DNA from: Cunninghamia lanceolata
Taxonomy: Eukaryota > Streptophyta > Pinopsida > Cupressales > Cupressaceae
Assembly: GCA_027924645.1 (NCBI GenBank)
Contig: BSBN01001752.1
Location: forward strand, 13,906,001-13,970,000
Direction of reading: 5' to 3'
Length of the DNA: 64,000 nt
The notes beneath the pieces are model-generated. The model was not told the origin of the DNA, did no database searches, and saw only the letters and a list, made by a program, of their open reading frames with translations. This document shows positions 12,326 to 22,110 of the stretch, piece by piece. Within the stretch, counting starts at the first letter, position 1, and every line of letters starts with the position of its first letter. The position numbers and the translations under genes were made by a program.

Positions 12326-13087
12326 CCTATACTACATCGTAACCCTGGCCAAGGATTTCTAATAATTATCTGACTGTGTCATCAACATTCCCACCCTTGC
12401 TTGGCATTGACATTATTTCATATGTTTCTTTTTGGTTATAGGTTTGGATGAAAATCATGTATAATCCACTTGACATACTTATAGATTCATAAGAGATACG
12501 GCATAAAAACATTTAGACAGAAAGGTATCCTTGAACTTAGTGACCGAAGTCAAATATCTCAATGAGACTATAAATATATAAGTAGATGTAAGTATATATA
12601 TATATATATATATATAGAAAAATACTTTTGCAGATTCAAAAGATTTGGTATTTGAAAGACACATACGGATTCAGGAGGTCGTTCATGAATCACAGAATAG
12701 AAAATACAGAATGACAAAATTAATTGGTAATCTTGGTCAGCTACAGCTATCCAAAATAATGTATTTCTATCCATTGCATGATGAACTATAGTATAATGAA
12801 AGGAACTATTGTCTTGCCTATACTGCATCGTAACCCTGGCCAAGGATTTCTAATAATTATCTGACACTACTGTGTCGTCAACATTCCCACCCTTGCTTGG
12901 CATTGACATTATTTCATACATTTCTTTTTGGTTATAGGTTTGGATGAAAATCATGTATAATCCACTTGACATACTTATAGATTCATAAGAGATACGACAT
13001 AAAAACATTTAGACAGAAAGGTATCCTTGAACTTAGTGACTGAAGTCAAATTTCTCAATGAGACTATAAATATATAAGTAGATGTAA

Positions 13088-13122
<35 letters not shown>

Positions 13123-13307
13123 TATAAAGAAAAATACTTCTGCAGATTCAAAAGATTTGGTATTTGAAAGACACATATTGATTCAGGAGGTCGTTCATGA
13201 ATCACAGAATAGAAAATACAGAATGACAAAATTAATTGGTAATCTTGGTCAGCTACAGCTAGCCAAAATAATGTATTTCTATCCATTGCATGATGAATTA
13301 TAGTATA
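12326..13307. repeat. 491-bp tandem duplication in the element A LTR
   Basis: The text from 'cctatact(a/g)catcgtaacc' to 'aggaactattgt(c/t)ttg' occurs twice at an offset of 491 bases. Both copies carry a (TA)n tract, near 12594-12616 and 13090-13121. The left LTR has a single copy. Confidence 0.88.
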
Positions 13308-13668
13308 ATGAAAGGAACTATTGTTTTGCCTAAAAAAGCTTTTACAAGTCGAGGCAGAGGAATATGCGACTGCAAAGACAAATCTTGATTGATGGATTGG
13401 TTCTTACGGCCGCTCCTATGATATTGATTCTTACTTGCGACAGAGTAAGAAAAGAAATGTAGCTCATGCACAAGAATTAGATGGTTCGGATTTTTGAGTT
13501 GCGGTGACGAGGACACTCAAAAGAATGCAAATCAATGTTTATAGAATAGCTTACTAATCCTGCGAATGCTTTTGGAAAGAGGGTGCGAATGCTGCTTCAA
13601 AAGATTGAGTAAAGAATGACGATGAAAAGGATGAATGCTAACAAATATAGGCATGTCCCCTGCTTCCC

Positions 13669-13713
13669 CCGTCCGCATGCAAGAAGGAACGTTTCCTTCT
13701 TGCATGCGGGCGG
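13669..13713. other. LTR hairpin (right copy)
   Basis: Arms 13673-13688 and 13694-13709 pair perfectly around the loop ACGTT. It is homologous to the hairpin at 6115-6157 but has a C-G pair where the left copy has T-A. Confidence 0.78.
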
Positions 13714-14212
13714 AGTGGAGGAGTTACACATCAAGACTCTAGCTCGCACACCACCAAGTCATGAGGTGAGCGAAATATATTTTATTTAATATACACAAGG
13801 AAAATAATTCTTACCAACTTGAAATATATACATATATGTATGTGCCTTGGCCAAGGCTACGATGATATAGTTGTCTAGACTTAGACTTGGGCAATATTGT
13901 TGTTTTTCGATTCTCGTAACCACACCTCTCCTTGTTGATATCTCTTTTTCCTTGCCAATTGATTTATCTTGCAAACACTTCGACAATTAATGGAGGTTAA
14001 ATCATTTCCTTGATATGAACATTAATATATATATATTATATCCATGCATACATTCATTCTCACATATAAGTGAAAAGTATTAGTATATAAAAGAAAATCA
14101 TTCTCACATAATTATACACATTATCCAACGAATAAATTTCATATTCACATGAAAGCAGTTATACACAACTAACAACAACCAATGTTTCATTGTTCAGAAG
14201 AAGGGGATGTAA

Positions 14213-15000
14213 GAAAAACTCTAACTGCAGTTAATAGTGATATATATGTTGAATACCCAGAGTTCCAACAATATTCAAACCCCTAAATTGACCTTGAAAG
14301 ACCATTAGATATACGAGGTATGACATCATGTGGAATTCATGGGCTTTTTGAAAATCAATTATTTGATGGAGACTGTCACTGATTAGTGCTGGCTAGTCAT
14401 AGTGTTCTGTTCTGTCAACAATCTAGGATATGATGTAAAACATCCAAGGCTGAAATTTATTGGCCTCTACTTGACTTGTGACCCGGTTCAACAGAGTAAT
14501 CATTATCGCGTATTGTTCCTTGAACTCTCCACGTCCAATGTTCTTTGGCAAAACATTCTGCTTCTCTTTCAGCCACTTTTGAGCAATTGTTTTCCGATAT
14601 TTTTCCTTGTCATTGTGCCACACCTTCTTGCATTCTTCAATAGAAATGATGAAGTTCTCCTTCCACGATGGTATTGAAAAACATTTCTCAATGTCATTAG
14701 GCCTGAGGCTGTAGAGTACACACCCATTTGCTGATTGGATTTCCCTTGTAACTAAATTGTAATGCTTAGTACAAACAATTACGAATTCAATGCTTTGCAC
14801 TGTGACGGGGAATGAAGCTGCTGCAAGCAACCCGGAGTGACTCATATTCCTGATGGCGATGTTTCATGCGCCTTCTAAAGCATGCAAATTGAATATTGGA
14901 AGCACCTTATGCAAATCTGTCTCAACGGTTCTCAAGTAATCATGAACCAACGCTGTATTAGGCTTGATTTCTATTGGAGAGTACTGCATACTAAAAAACT
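14213..15000 (-). pseudogene. Gene J, 5' part: unrecognised coding remnant
   Basis: The main open stretch is 14845-14423 (140 codons, for example SIEFVIVCTKHYNLVTREI and KKVWHNDKEKYRKTIAQKW). Upstream, in the same frame after one TGA, the minus strand reads MQYSPIEIKPNTALVHDYL and RTVETDLHKVLPIFNLHALE. Downstream toward 14213 the frame shifts before reaching the element A insertion. Strand, composition and the GAAAA junction make this the upstream half of the gene continued at 2619-4705. I do not recognise the family. Residues at 15023-15060 may still belong to it. Confidence 0.5.
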
Positions 15001-15590
15001 TGAAGAATGCCTGTGAACACGACTATGTTTGGAAATATTTTGCACAAAAGGCTGAAAATTGTTTGCTGATTTTTTTAAAACGCAACTTTCGAGAGAAAAA
15101 GATGGCACGTGGGTTTTGTAGACAATTCCGTTCTGAAGCAACCCAGATCGTCGAATTCCGAAAAAACAGAGGATTTCCTGAAAAGAGCGTCAAAAAAGCA
15201 GATTTCCAGAAAACTAAAATTTTCCAATCTTCAAGAGGACGTGATTTCTTATGAACCCATTTCGATGAAAACTGAAAAAGCTCCGGCTCTGTTTCTGAAA
15301 AATGATACCCTAGAAAAATGGACCTTGAAAAAGCGTGCCTCTGTGCTTCCCAATCCCAAAACCATGAAGAACATTGAAAAAACACTCCATTTGGGTTCTC
15401 AAATCTTCATGAGAAGAAAATAATGAATAATAAATAAAGGAGGCCAAAGGCTTGTTTTTCTAGAACTTAGGACAAAAAAAACTACTTTCTTTGTGAAACC
15501 ATAAATCTTGAAGCTTATCCGTGAAGATAGCAACTCTTTGAACAAAAATCCAAGTTGATATGCTCGCATAGGATGTATTCCTATTTTATA

Positions 15591-15600
15591 GCTGCTTATT
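15591..15600 (-). promoter_or_regulatory. TATA box of the element K LTR
   Basis: Minus-strand TATAAAATAG, in an LTR read on the minus strand, with the U3 region to the right. Confidence 0.45.
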
Positions 15601-16014
15601 CTCACGTGTGAGGATGATAAAAAGCTGCTTCTTTGATGATGTCATCAAACACGTGAAGTTGCAAAAGTGTTAGGCAATTTTCCTTCGTTTTGAAACTTTT
15701 GCACTCGTTCTGACTCCAGTGTGGCTTTCCTCTGATTTCAACAAGACGACAAACTGTCACTGTTGACTGAAAAAGCTGACTAATCATGGCATTTTGAAGT
15801 TTAATCAATTCTGATTTGATCCCTAGCCTCAAACTGATGATCTAACGACGTTTGACTGCAATTTCGATTCCTGGAAAGCGTCGCTGGACGAAGATCAAGA
15901 AATGGCTGGAAGGAGACATCATTGGGACACAAAATTTTCTATCTTTGGAGAAACCAGGCGCCCAGAATGGACAAGGGCGCCTAGGATCTCATGCCTTAGT
16001 CATTTTATGAGATT

Positions 16015-16424
16015 GATAAGTAGGAGGTATTTTTCGTAGCATGCCAAATTATGATATTTTATTTTAGGGTTTAACTGCGATACCTCCTACTTATCAATTG
16101 ATGAGCTAAAGGGGCTCTATAATGAATGGTTCATAAGGCACAACACTTGCTGAAGGTTTTGCAAATGGGGTAGCAAGCTAAGTGGGCTTGATCTTGGGGG
16201 AAACTCCATGGTTAAGCGTGCTTGAGTCGGAGTAGTACTGGGATGGGTGACCTCCCGGGAAGTCTCGATGCTTCACCCTTGTGTGCATCACCTAGATGCA
16301 ATGAGTGTTAAGTGGACCATTCATTAACATGAGAGATGGGTTCATGTGAAACACTACTCATGAAATATGGGTCATGTGTTTGACTCAAAAACTACGCAGT
16401 TAAACCCTAAAATAAAATATCATA
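16015..16424 (+). mobile_element. 5S rRNA-derived fold-back insertion
   Basis: Flanked by a 13-base direct repeat, ATTTTATGAGATT (16002-16014 and 16425-16437). Inside, 16046-16079 is a perfect 34-base inverted repeat of 16395-16428, which runs a few bases into the right flank. 16015-16029 is an inverted repeat of 16081-16095, and 16120-16130 of 16316-16326. The centre holds a 5S rRNA-like sequence (16168-16279). The 13-base duplication suits a LINE-mobilised SINE rather than an LTR element (5 bp). A 5S-bearing Cassandra TRIM relic is the alternative. Confidence 0.65.
16168..16279 (+). rRNA. 5S rRNA-like sequence
   Basis: The 3' two thirds match plant 5S rRNA closely by eye: 'gttaagcgtgcttgag' (box A), 'agtagtactgggatgggtga' (intermediate element and box C) and 'cctcccgggaagtc'. 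The 5' third is diverged and the total is about 112 bases, against about 120. The RNA polymerase III internal control region thus looks largely preserved, but no T-run terminator follows. It is not an rDNA unit but part of the fold-back insertion. Confidence 0.8.
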
Positions 16425-17212
16425 ATTTTATGAGATTTTCAAACTTTGCTCATTTTTCATTTTTTGTGCGCGTTCCGATGAATGTGGGCTCCTGTTCGAA
16501 TGCTGAATCTCGCTTGTCGGAGTAAAACTAAGACTGATGATCACGCAATTGGGCAAGCCTAATGAATACATAATTCATTGTACCTTCTGCTTGCCTCAAA
16601 AACTGGGCCAAACTAATTTTTAGTGAATCTGACAGGGCTGACGGAGGAAGATTTGCAATTTTTCGAAAAATACTGAAAAATAATCTAACTCTTGGAATGT
16701 TGGGCGCTCTAGCCTCCAAGGGCGCCTGGGTTTTCATGCCTTAGAAAATTTTTGGTAAATTTAAACTTCTTCCACAGTTTCCTTGTTTCACGTGCGGCAA
16801 TTGCTTTTTGACGTCGATTCTCGTGATCTGCCGGACAACTGTCACTGGATGAAGGGTGAACTGGATAGCTTGAGCATATTTGAGATGAATTCTAGCTTTT
16901 TTGGGCCTGTTGATTGAATTTGACTGATTTTAACAACCCGGAAGCGGGCTAACGAGGCCTTTGTAACATTTTCTGAAAAACGCCAAAAGAATTCTATCTC
17001 TGGGCAAACTGGGCGCCCCTGGTCTCTAGGGGTGCCTAGGAAACCTAGGCTTAGCCAAAATTTGGCTTCTTTCAACTTTTCTTTGTTTTCCGGATTCATC
17101 ATGCTTCGTTTTCCATTCTTCGTCGTTTGTCGGTGGCTCAACAGTTCTTCGCCCTCTGAACAACACTAAAATCTTGAATCTAACCCCTGGCAGATGAACT
17201 TCCTTCATGACA

Positions 17213-17232
17213 ATCCTCCCTTTCCGAGATTG
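17213..17232 (-). promoter_or_regulatory. Polypurine tract of element K
   Basis: The minus strand reads TCGGAAAGGGAGGAT directly before the LTR start TGTCATGAAGG. Confidence 0.7.
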
Positions 17233-17271
17233 CTTGTCCTCAAGCAATAACAAATTCAAATGCTGCATAAT

Positions 17272-17400
17272 CTATTCTCCTTCCCATGTCGCATCCTTGA
17301 ATGGCAAATCTCTCCATTTCACCAAATACTCATGGATCACCCTATTTCTCAAATGTCGCTCCCTTGTCTCCAAAATGCTGTTAGGAACCAAAACCAAAGT
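17272..17400 (-). pseudogene. Element K chromodomain
   Basis: The frame ends with ILETRERHLRNRVIHEYLVK and WRDLPFKDATWEGE, a chromodomain-like segment, then a TAG at 17269-17271. The same frame continues past it with LLLLEDKQSRKGRIVMK, which overlaps the polypurine tract. Confidence 0.8.
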
Positions 17401-18530
17401 GCCCTCTTCATCAAGAGGTGGAAGATCAAGCGAAGAAACAACCTTTTGTCCCAATGCCTCCTTGAGGCATGGCACATGAAAAACATTGTGAATCTTGCTC
17501 TCCGCTGGCAACTCAAGCTCATATGCTACCTCACCAACTCTCATAATCTTGTAGGGACCATAGAATCTTGACTTCAATTTCTCTGCACCATTCTTCAATG
17601 TGGGCTGTCTGTATGGCTGAAGGCGCAAGAAGACTAAATCACCAACTTCAAAAGTCCTTTCAATCCGGTGTCTGTATGCATACATCTTATGCTGATTTTG
17701 AGCACGCTGCATATTATCCTTAAGTGCCATAAGGATGTCCTGACTGTCCCGCATCAGCTCCTTAGCTCTAGGAGCTCTACAATTTTCCAAGGCCAAGTCC
17801 AACAATGATGGAGCATCATAACTATACGAAACCCTGAAAGGTGACATGCCAATTGACATGTGATAGGTGGTATTGTAGCAATACTCACCCAAGTGCAACC
17901 ACTTGATCCAAGCACGTTGTTGTCCTGCAACATAGTTGCGAAGATATCCCTCAACCCATTTGTTCACAATCCCAGTTTGCCCATTTGTCTAAGGGTGATA
18001 GCTCGTGCTCATTTCCAACTTTGTTCCTGTCATCCAAAACAACTCTTGCCAAAATATTATGAGAAACTTGCTGTCCCGATCACTGACAATGGTCTTCGGA
18101 AGTCCATGCAATCTGAAGTGCTGAATAATATGACGAAATTGCAAAGAAATGTGTATACTTAGTCAACCTGTCAACCACAACATATATGTAATCCCTACCA
18201 TGGACCTTTGGTAGACCTGTGATGAAATCCATTGAAATACCTTCCCACCTTTGCTCTGGAATAGGCAATGGCTGAAGCAATCTTGCGGGGGAAGTATGTT
18301 CCGGCTTGTTCTGCTGACAAGTCATACATTCTCTGATGTGCTGCAAGACATCATCCTTGAGACCCTTCCATGAGAATCTCTCTCTCACTTGCTTGTAGGT
18401 TTTGAAGAAACCTGGATGCCCTGCAAGTGGATCATCATGAGTGGCCCTTAGAATCTTTTCCTTCAACTTCAACTCAGGAACCAAGTAGATCCTATCCTTG
18501 TAGTAGATCACTTCATCAATCACCTTATAC
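17401..18530 (-). pseudogene. Element K integrase
   Basis: The zinc finger is clear (HDDPLAGHPGFFKTYK, CMTCQQNK), then ISMDFITGLPKVHGRDYIYV and [12 protein letters not shown] frame change near 18100 follows, then NKWVEGYLRNYVAGQQRAW and the GPY motif SRFYGPYKIM. The position of the third catalytic acid reads TNGQTGIVNKW, where Ty3 integrases have GQTE, so the Glu is replaced by Gly. It is broken by frameshift and by active-site loss. Confidence 0.82.
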
Positions 18531-19130
18531 TTGTCATCCTAAATCTTGCCATCTATGATCTCACAAGCAAAAGTATTCTTGGAATACTCAACCAAAAGAT
18601 GATCCTTCCAATTTGTTGATATTTCTGACGTCGAACAAAGAGTAGGCCTCTTGGATAAAGCATCAGAAACCACATTGTTCTTTCCTTTCACATACTCAAT
18701 ATCAAAGTCATATGCTTGAATCTTGTTTACCCATTTCTGCTGCCTCTCATTCAAATTCGTCTACGACAAAAAGTACCTTAGACTATTGTGGTCAGTCCTA
18801 ACCACAAATCGGTTACCCACCAAGTACTGCCTGAACTTCGCCAACACATGCATGATGGCGAGCATCTCCTTATCATAGGTGGAATAGAGCTTTTCTGCAT
18901 CCCTCAACTTCCTGCTCTCAAAAGCAATAGGATGTTTATTTTGCATCAATACTGCACCAATGCCTTCTTCTGAAGCGTCACACTCCAACACAAAAGGTTG
19001 TGTGAAATCTGGCAATGCCAACACTGGGCATGAACTCATCTCCTTCTTGAGTTTGTCAAAAGCAACCTGAGCCACATTTGACCAACTGAATGCTCCCTTC
19101 TTAGTGAGATCTGTGAGAGGTACTTCTTCC
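18531..19130 (-). pseudogene. Element K RNase H
   Basis: Readable as ALPDFTQPFVLECDASEEGI and AVLMQNKHPIAFESRKL, then STYDKEMLAIMHVLAKFRQY and VVRTDHNSLRYFLS, then a stop and YVKGKNNVVSDALSKRP. The catalytic Asp of DASEEGIGA is present. The upstream RT core has been lost at the 19130 junction. Confidence 0.85.
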
Positions 19131-19457
19131 TCCAGGGTGGGCGCTAGACATCAAATAAAATAATATTATTTTATTTCCCAAAAACCATTATTTTATTATT
19201 TTTATCCTTTTGATAATTAATGTCAAATAACATAATTCATTTCCCATTTTGCCGGAGATTGGCTGAGCCTTATAAAACAACTTTCCATTCTCCAAGTTTT
19301 TGAACAACGTTATCTTTTCCAAGCCATAGCTCAACCAAAATTATTCCCTTGTTTGATGAATTAGCCTACGTGAATGAGGATAGGCTAACCCAGACTCCTG
19401 CTAGGTGATTATGCCTTCAATGAATCAAATCTTACAAACAATAGTGGGGTAAAACAA
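19131..19457. other. Unassigned AT-rich stretch
   Basis: TA-rich sequence including a 'ccttataaaacaac' text that could be an LTR TATA box, but no LTR ends could be matched. No coding region recognised. Confidence 0.35.
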
Positions 19458-19730
19458 GTTTTTAATGTTGGATGGTTTCTTTGGTTTCAACCAAATATTT
19501 GTGAAAGAAAAAGATTAGCACAAAATAACATTCACTACTAAATGGGGCACTTTTGCCTATCAGGCAAATGCCTTTTGGTTTGTCCAATGTAGTGCTACTT
19601 TCTAAAGAGCAATGGATATTGCTTTCAAGGATCTTATCAATGAAATTTTGAGTAATCTTGATGATTTAATAGTTTTCTCAAAGAACATAGAAAATCATTT
19701 CGATCCCTTGAAAAATGCGTTCAAGTCCCA
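19458..19730 (+). pseudogene. Element G reverse transcriptase fragment
   Basis: The plus strand reads GFFGFNQIFVKEKD, a stop, HKITFTTKWGTFAYQANAF, then the stretch around the active site, RAMDIAFKDLINEILSNLDD and LIVFSKN. This follows the Ty3 RT blocks that surround the xxDD box. Stops and substitutions are frequent, so it is an old relic. It has the same strand and style as the integrase ruin at 21395-22110, probably the same element. Confidence 0.75.
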
Positions 19731-21394
19731 CCAAGAGCTCATCGAAACTTGGTTGATTGTGGGTTCAAGTCACACGAGGTGTGTCGGAGACTATTGATTG
19801 GTCTATATGTTTGTTTAGAACAAATGCCCAAATGATTAATGAACATTGTGGGATATGACCTGCAAATCAATATCCAGGATTACAAGGTTGACTCCTTATC
19901 TATTCTAACTTATAACTAATTGGGAAGGGAAATGGGAGAAGTGCTGAAAGTAAACAATAGAAACTTAAAGGCCATAAACTAAAATGGATTTCTTCTTATA
20001 ACCTAGACAGGGCTTTGCTACTCATGGTGTCATCGTCAAGAAAAATAACAAAAACAACACATGCATAAGATAAATTTATACATATAAACAAGAGTCAAAA
20101 CTTCAAAAGTAACCTCTTATATGATGCTTCTGATAGTATTGACCAGCCACGTACAATGCAATATTTCTAACATTGGACACATACATAGAGGTTCCCCTGT
20201 TTAGTTACAACAAGAGTGAGAAGATGTCTTGCATACAAGGTACAATAGCTCATTTGCATAAAACAGGTTTTAAACTAAAAAAGGGCATGCAGACCATTAT
20301 ATAAGTATAAAAAATGCTTGTCCTATGAAGAGATTTTCCCCCTAAAAATTGAATTTCAAAATCTCTTCGACAAATCCAATGGGAAGAACAATCCTTTTTG
20401 CAAATTTGGTGCCTGCAATGTCCATGTTGGTAGTTGGGACACCTTGAAGAAAGTGAAAGGTACCTATTCAGTGAATTCTGTCACCTAGTACTGCATAGGT
20501 CACCCTTGGGTAGGTGAATTGTTAAGTCTTAGACAACGCAAAGAGAGATTTAGCTGGGCCTGAATGCAACATGTTACCCATAGGCTACAATTTTGAAATG
20601 GAATGGAAATTGCTGTGCAGGCAAAGCAAAAGAATGCAAATGGGGTGAGTCTCGATGCTAATAGAAGATGCTTAGCACAAACGGGGAATAGACCTGCCAA
20701 GATGACACGGAACAATGACGAGGCCCGAAATTGAAAGCTCTATTTATTGCTTATAGAAACCCTACGCATTGGAGGATGAGGCTAACATGGCATGATTGGA
20801 CAATGCACACTGCTCAAAACTTCTTATTCAATTGCCATGTGTATGCCAAAAAATTGCAAAACTTGAGAGGAGAACATGATCTATTGCAGCCACGATCCAC
20901 CAAGAGCAAAAACAGGTAAGGTAGAAGAAGAATGCTGCTTATAGTGAAGGATTCATTATAGTTCTTTTAGTTCATCTAACGACTATGCTTGTAGGGATTT
21001 TCATAGTGATAGAGGTGTTGCAATTATTGGAGTTTATTGTGCTGTTGGAGCTCAAATATGCCACTAAGGTATTGTAAAGCCCTTGTAAGCAACTATTTAG
21101 AGTGATTTGAGGAGCTTTTGGAGGCATACTCTTGGTCAAGTTTTTCCCATTGAAGTGTTTCTCTAGGGAAAACTTGTGTGTCTTGCATCTTTATGTGGTG
21201 TTAGTTATCTGTTTTACATGGTTTGTGATGTTTTCCATGTTATTTCCTTTAAATGCACATGGTATGTTAAGTTGCTAGCCATTGGAAGTGGTCAACATGT
21301 GCATGTTAGAGGTATTTGTGAAGAAAGTGCAAGTAGATATTTGTTTTGAAACAAAGGCTGAGGGATACCCTCCTTGTTTAAGGATCATTTGGTA
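19731..21394. other. Unassigned stretch inside element G
   Basis: No RNase H or other motif could be read. The sequence may be a later insertion or decayed internal DNA of element G. Confidence 0.35.
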
Positions 21395-22110
21395 GGACAT
21401 TTTGGGGTGGACAAGATGTTGGCACTCTAGAGTGAAGGTTACCATAGACTAAGAATGGGAGTGGAAGTACAAAAGTTTGTATAGAGATGCCAAATATGCT
21501 AATTTTTCAAGGGGTGTTAGTCAAAATATAGGAATCTATCAACCCTCACCAATACTGTAGAAGCCATGTGAGGACATAAGGATGGATTTTGTTTCTAGAT
21601 TGCTTAGAACACAACATAGTAATGACTTGGTGTTTGTGGTAGCAAACATATTGTCCAAAATAACACTTTTCATTCCATGCCAAAGGCCAAGTGGTGTGTT
21701 GCATGTTGCAAGCCCGCTTTTAAGGGAAGTCATGAGTTTGCATGGGTTGCCCATGAGCATTGTGTCAGATTGCGACACCAAACGTTTTTGTTGCTTTTGG
21801 GGAGGACATTGTGGAGAAAGCTAGAGACTAAGTCGGATTTCAGTTTAGTCTATCACAAATAAGAGTGTTGGGAAATTTGATGAGATTTTTGGTAGGGAAT
21901 AACCTCAAATAGTGGGATTAGGTGTTGGCTTAGGTAGAATTTTCCTACAACAATTTAGTTAATAGGAGGAATAACCTCAAATAGTGGGATTAGGTGTTGA
22001 CTTAGGTAGAATTTTCCTACAACAATTTAGTTAATAGGAGCAATGGAAAGTTGTCTTTCCAAGTTGTGTATGAATGCAATCCCAGAGGAGTGGTGGAGTT
22101 GAGATGGTAG
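21395..22110 (+). pseudogene. Element G integrase fragment
   Basis: The zinc finger start is visible (GHFGVDKMLA), then a core with MDFVSRLLRTQHSNDLVFVV, IPCQRPSGVLHVAS and LREVMSLHGLPMSIVSDCDT. The end has VEFSYNNLVNR and KLSFQVVYECNPRGVVEL. Stops are common. A 72-base in-frame tandem duplication lies within (21898-22041). The chromodomain, if any, is missing. Confidence 0.75.
21898..22041 (+). repeat. 72-bp tandem duplication in integrase
   Basis: The text starting 'aataacctcaaatagtggg' occurs at 21898 and 21970 with one or two differences. The unit is exactly 24 codons, so the frame is kept. Confidence 0.85.

Larger units (their letters stand above)
4706..14212 (-). mobile_element. Element A: Ty3/Gypsy chromovirus, degraded
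   Basis: A full LTR-gag-PR-RT-RNaseH-INT-chromodomain-LTR layout lies on the minus strand. GAAAA occurs just outside both ends (4701-4705 and 14213-14217), as expected for a 5-bp target duplication, although the right end lacks the final CA. The target is gene J. Several frameshifts and stops break the polyprotein, and the LTRs differ in length, so the copy is old and inactive. The pol order with integrase after RNase H and a C-terminal chromodomain defines a chromovirus. Confidence 0.88.
11790..14212 (-). repeat. Element A 5' LTR with internal duplication
   Basis: Aligns with the 3' LTR at 4707-6665. It is about 460 bases longer, which is explained by a direct duplication of roughly 491 bases (12326-12816 and 12817-13307). 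It ends GGGGATGTAA at 14212, lacking the last CA seen in the other LTR. Its inner edge is diverged, so the start is approximate. Confidence 0.82.
15930..17040. repeat. Degenerate ~300-bp repeats with paired GGCGCC
   Basis: Three places read like 'aggcgccc...gggcgcctagg...catgcctta': 15957-15997, 16700-16742 and 17004-17050. Leaving out the 410-bp insertion and its repeated target, they are spaced about 300-320 bases apart. Each holds two GGCGCC-like motifs about 20-25 bases apart that can pair. Confidence 0.6.
15001..17212 (-). repeat. Element K 3' LTR (left edge uncertain)
   Basis: On the minus strand the LTR starts TGTCATGAAGG at 17212, right after the polypurine tract GGAAAGGGAGGAT. A TATA box (TATAAAATAG, minus) lies at 15591-15600. 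The LTR contains roughly 300-base degenerate repeats and the 5S-derived insertion at 16015-16424. I could not fix its left end or a target duplication; it lies somewhere near 14990-15070. Confidence 0.65.
17213..19130 (-). mobile_element. Element K: chromovirus, 3' half only
   Basis: RNase H, integrase and chromodomain are present in the right order on the minus strand, followed by the polypurine tract and LTR. Upstream of about 19130 the homology stops abruptly. The RT active site, protease, gag and 5' LTR are absent, so the copy is truncated. Confidence 0.85.

Noticed and set aside
12568..13286. Two similar minus-strand frames with Ile-Tyr runs
   Set aside because: They are the two copies of the LTR duplication read through (TA)n tracts; the IYIYIY text is the microsatellite.
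14964..15423. Overlapping frames on both strands near 15.0-15.4 kb
   Set aside because: They lie in the presumed LTR of element K and have no recognisable motif. Only the first 40 bases or so may be the end of gene J.
16168..16279. A functional 5S rRNA gene
   Set aside because: The 5' third is diverged, there is no T-run terminator, it is a single copy inside an insertion, and it is flanked by fold-back arms and a target duplication.
19600..19800. Independent small gene MDIAFKDLINEIL...
   Set aside because: It is the piece around the RT active site of element G, not a gene.
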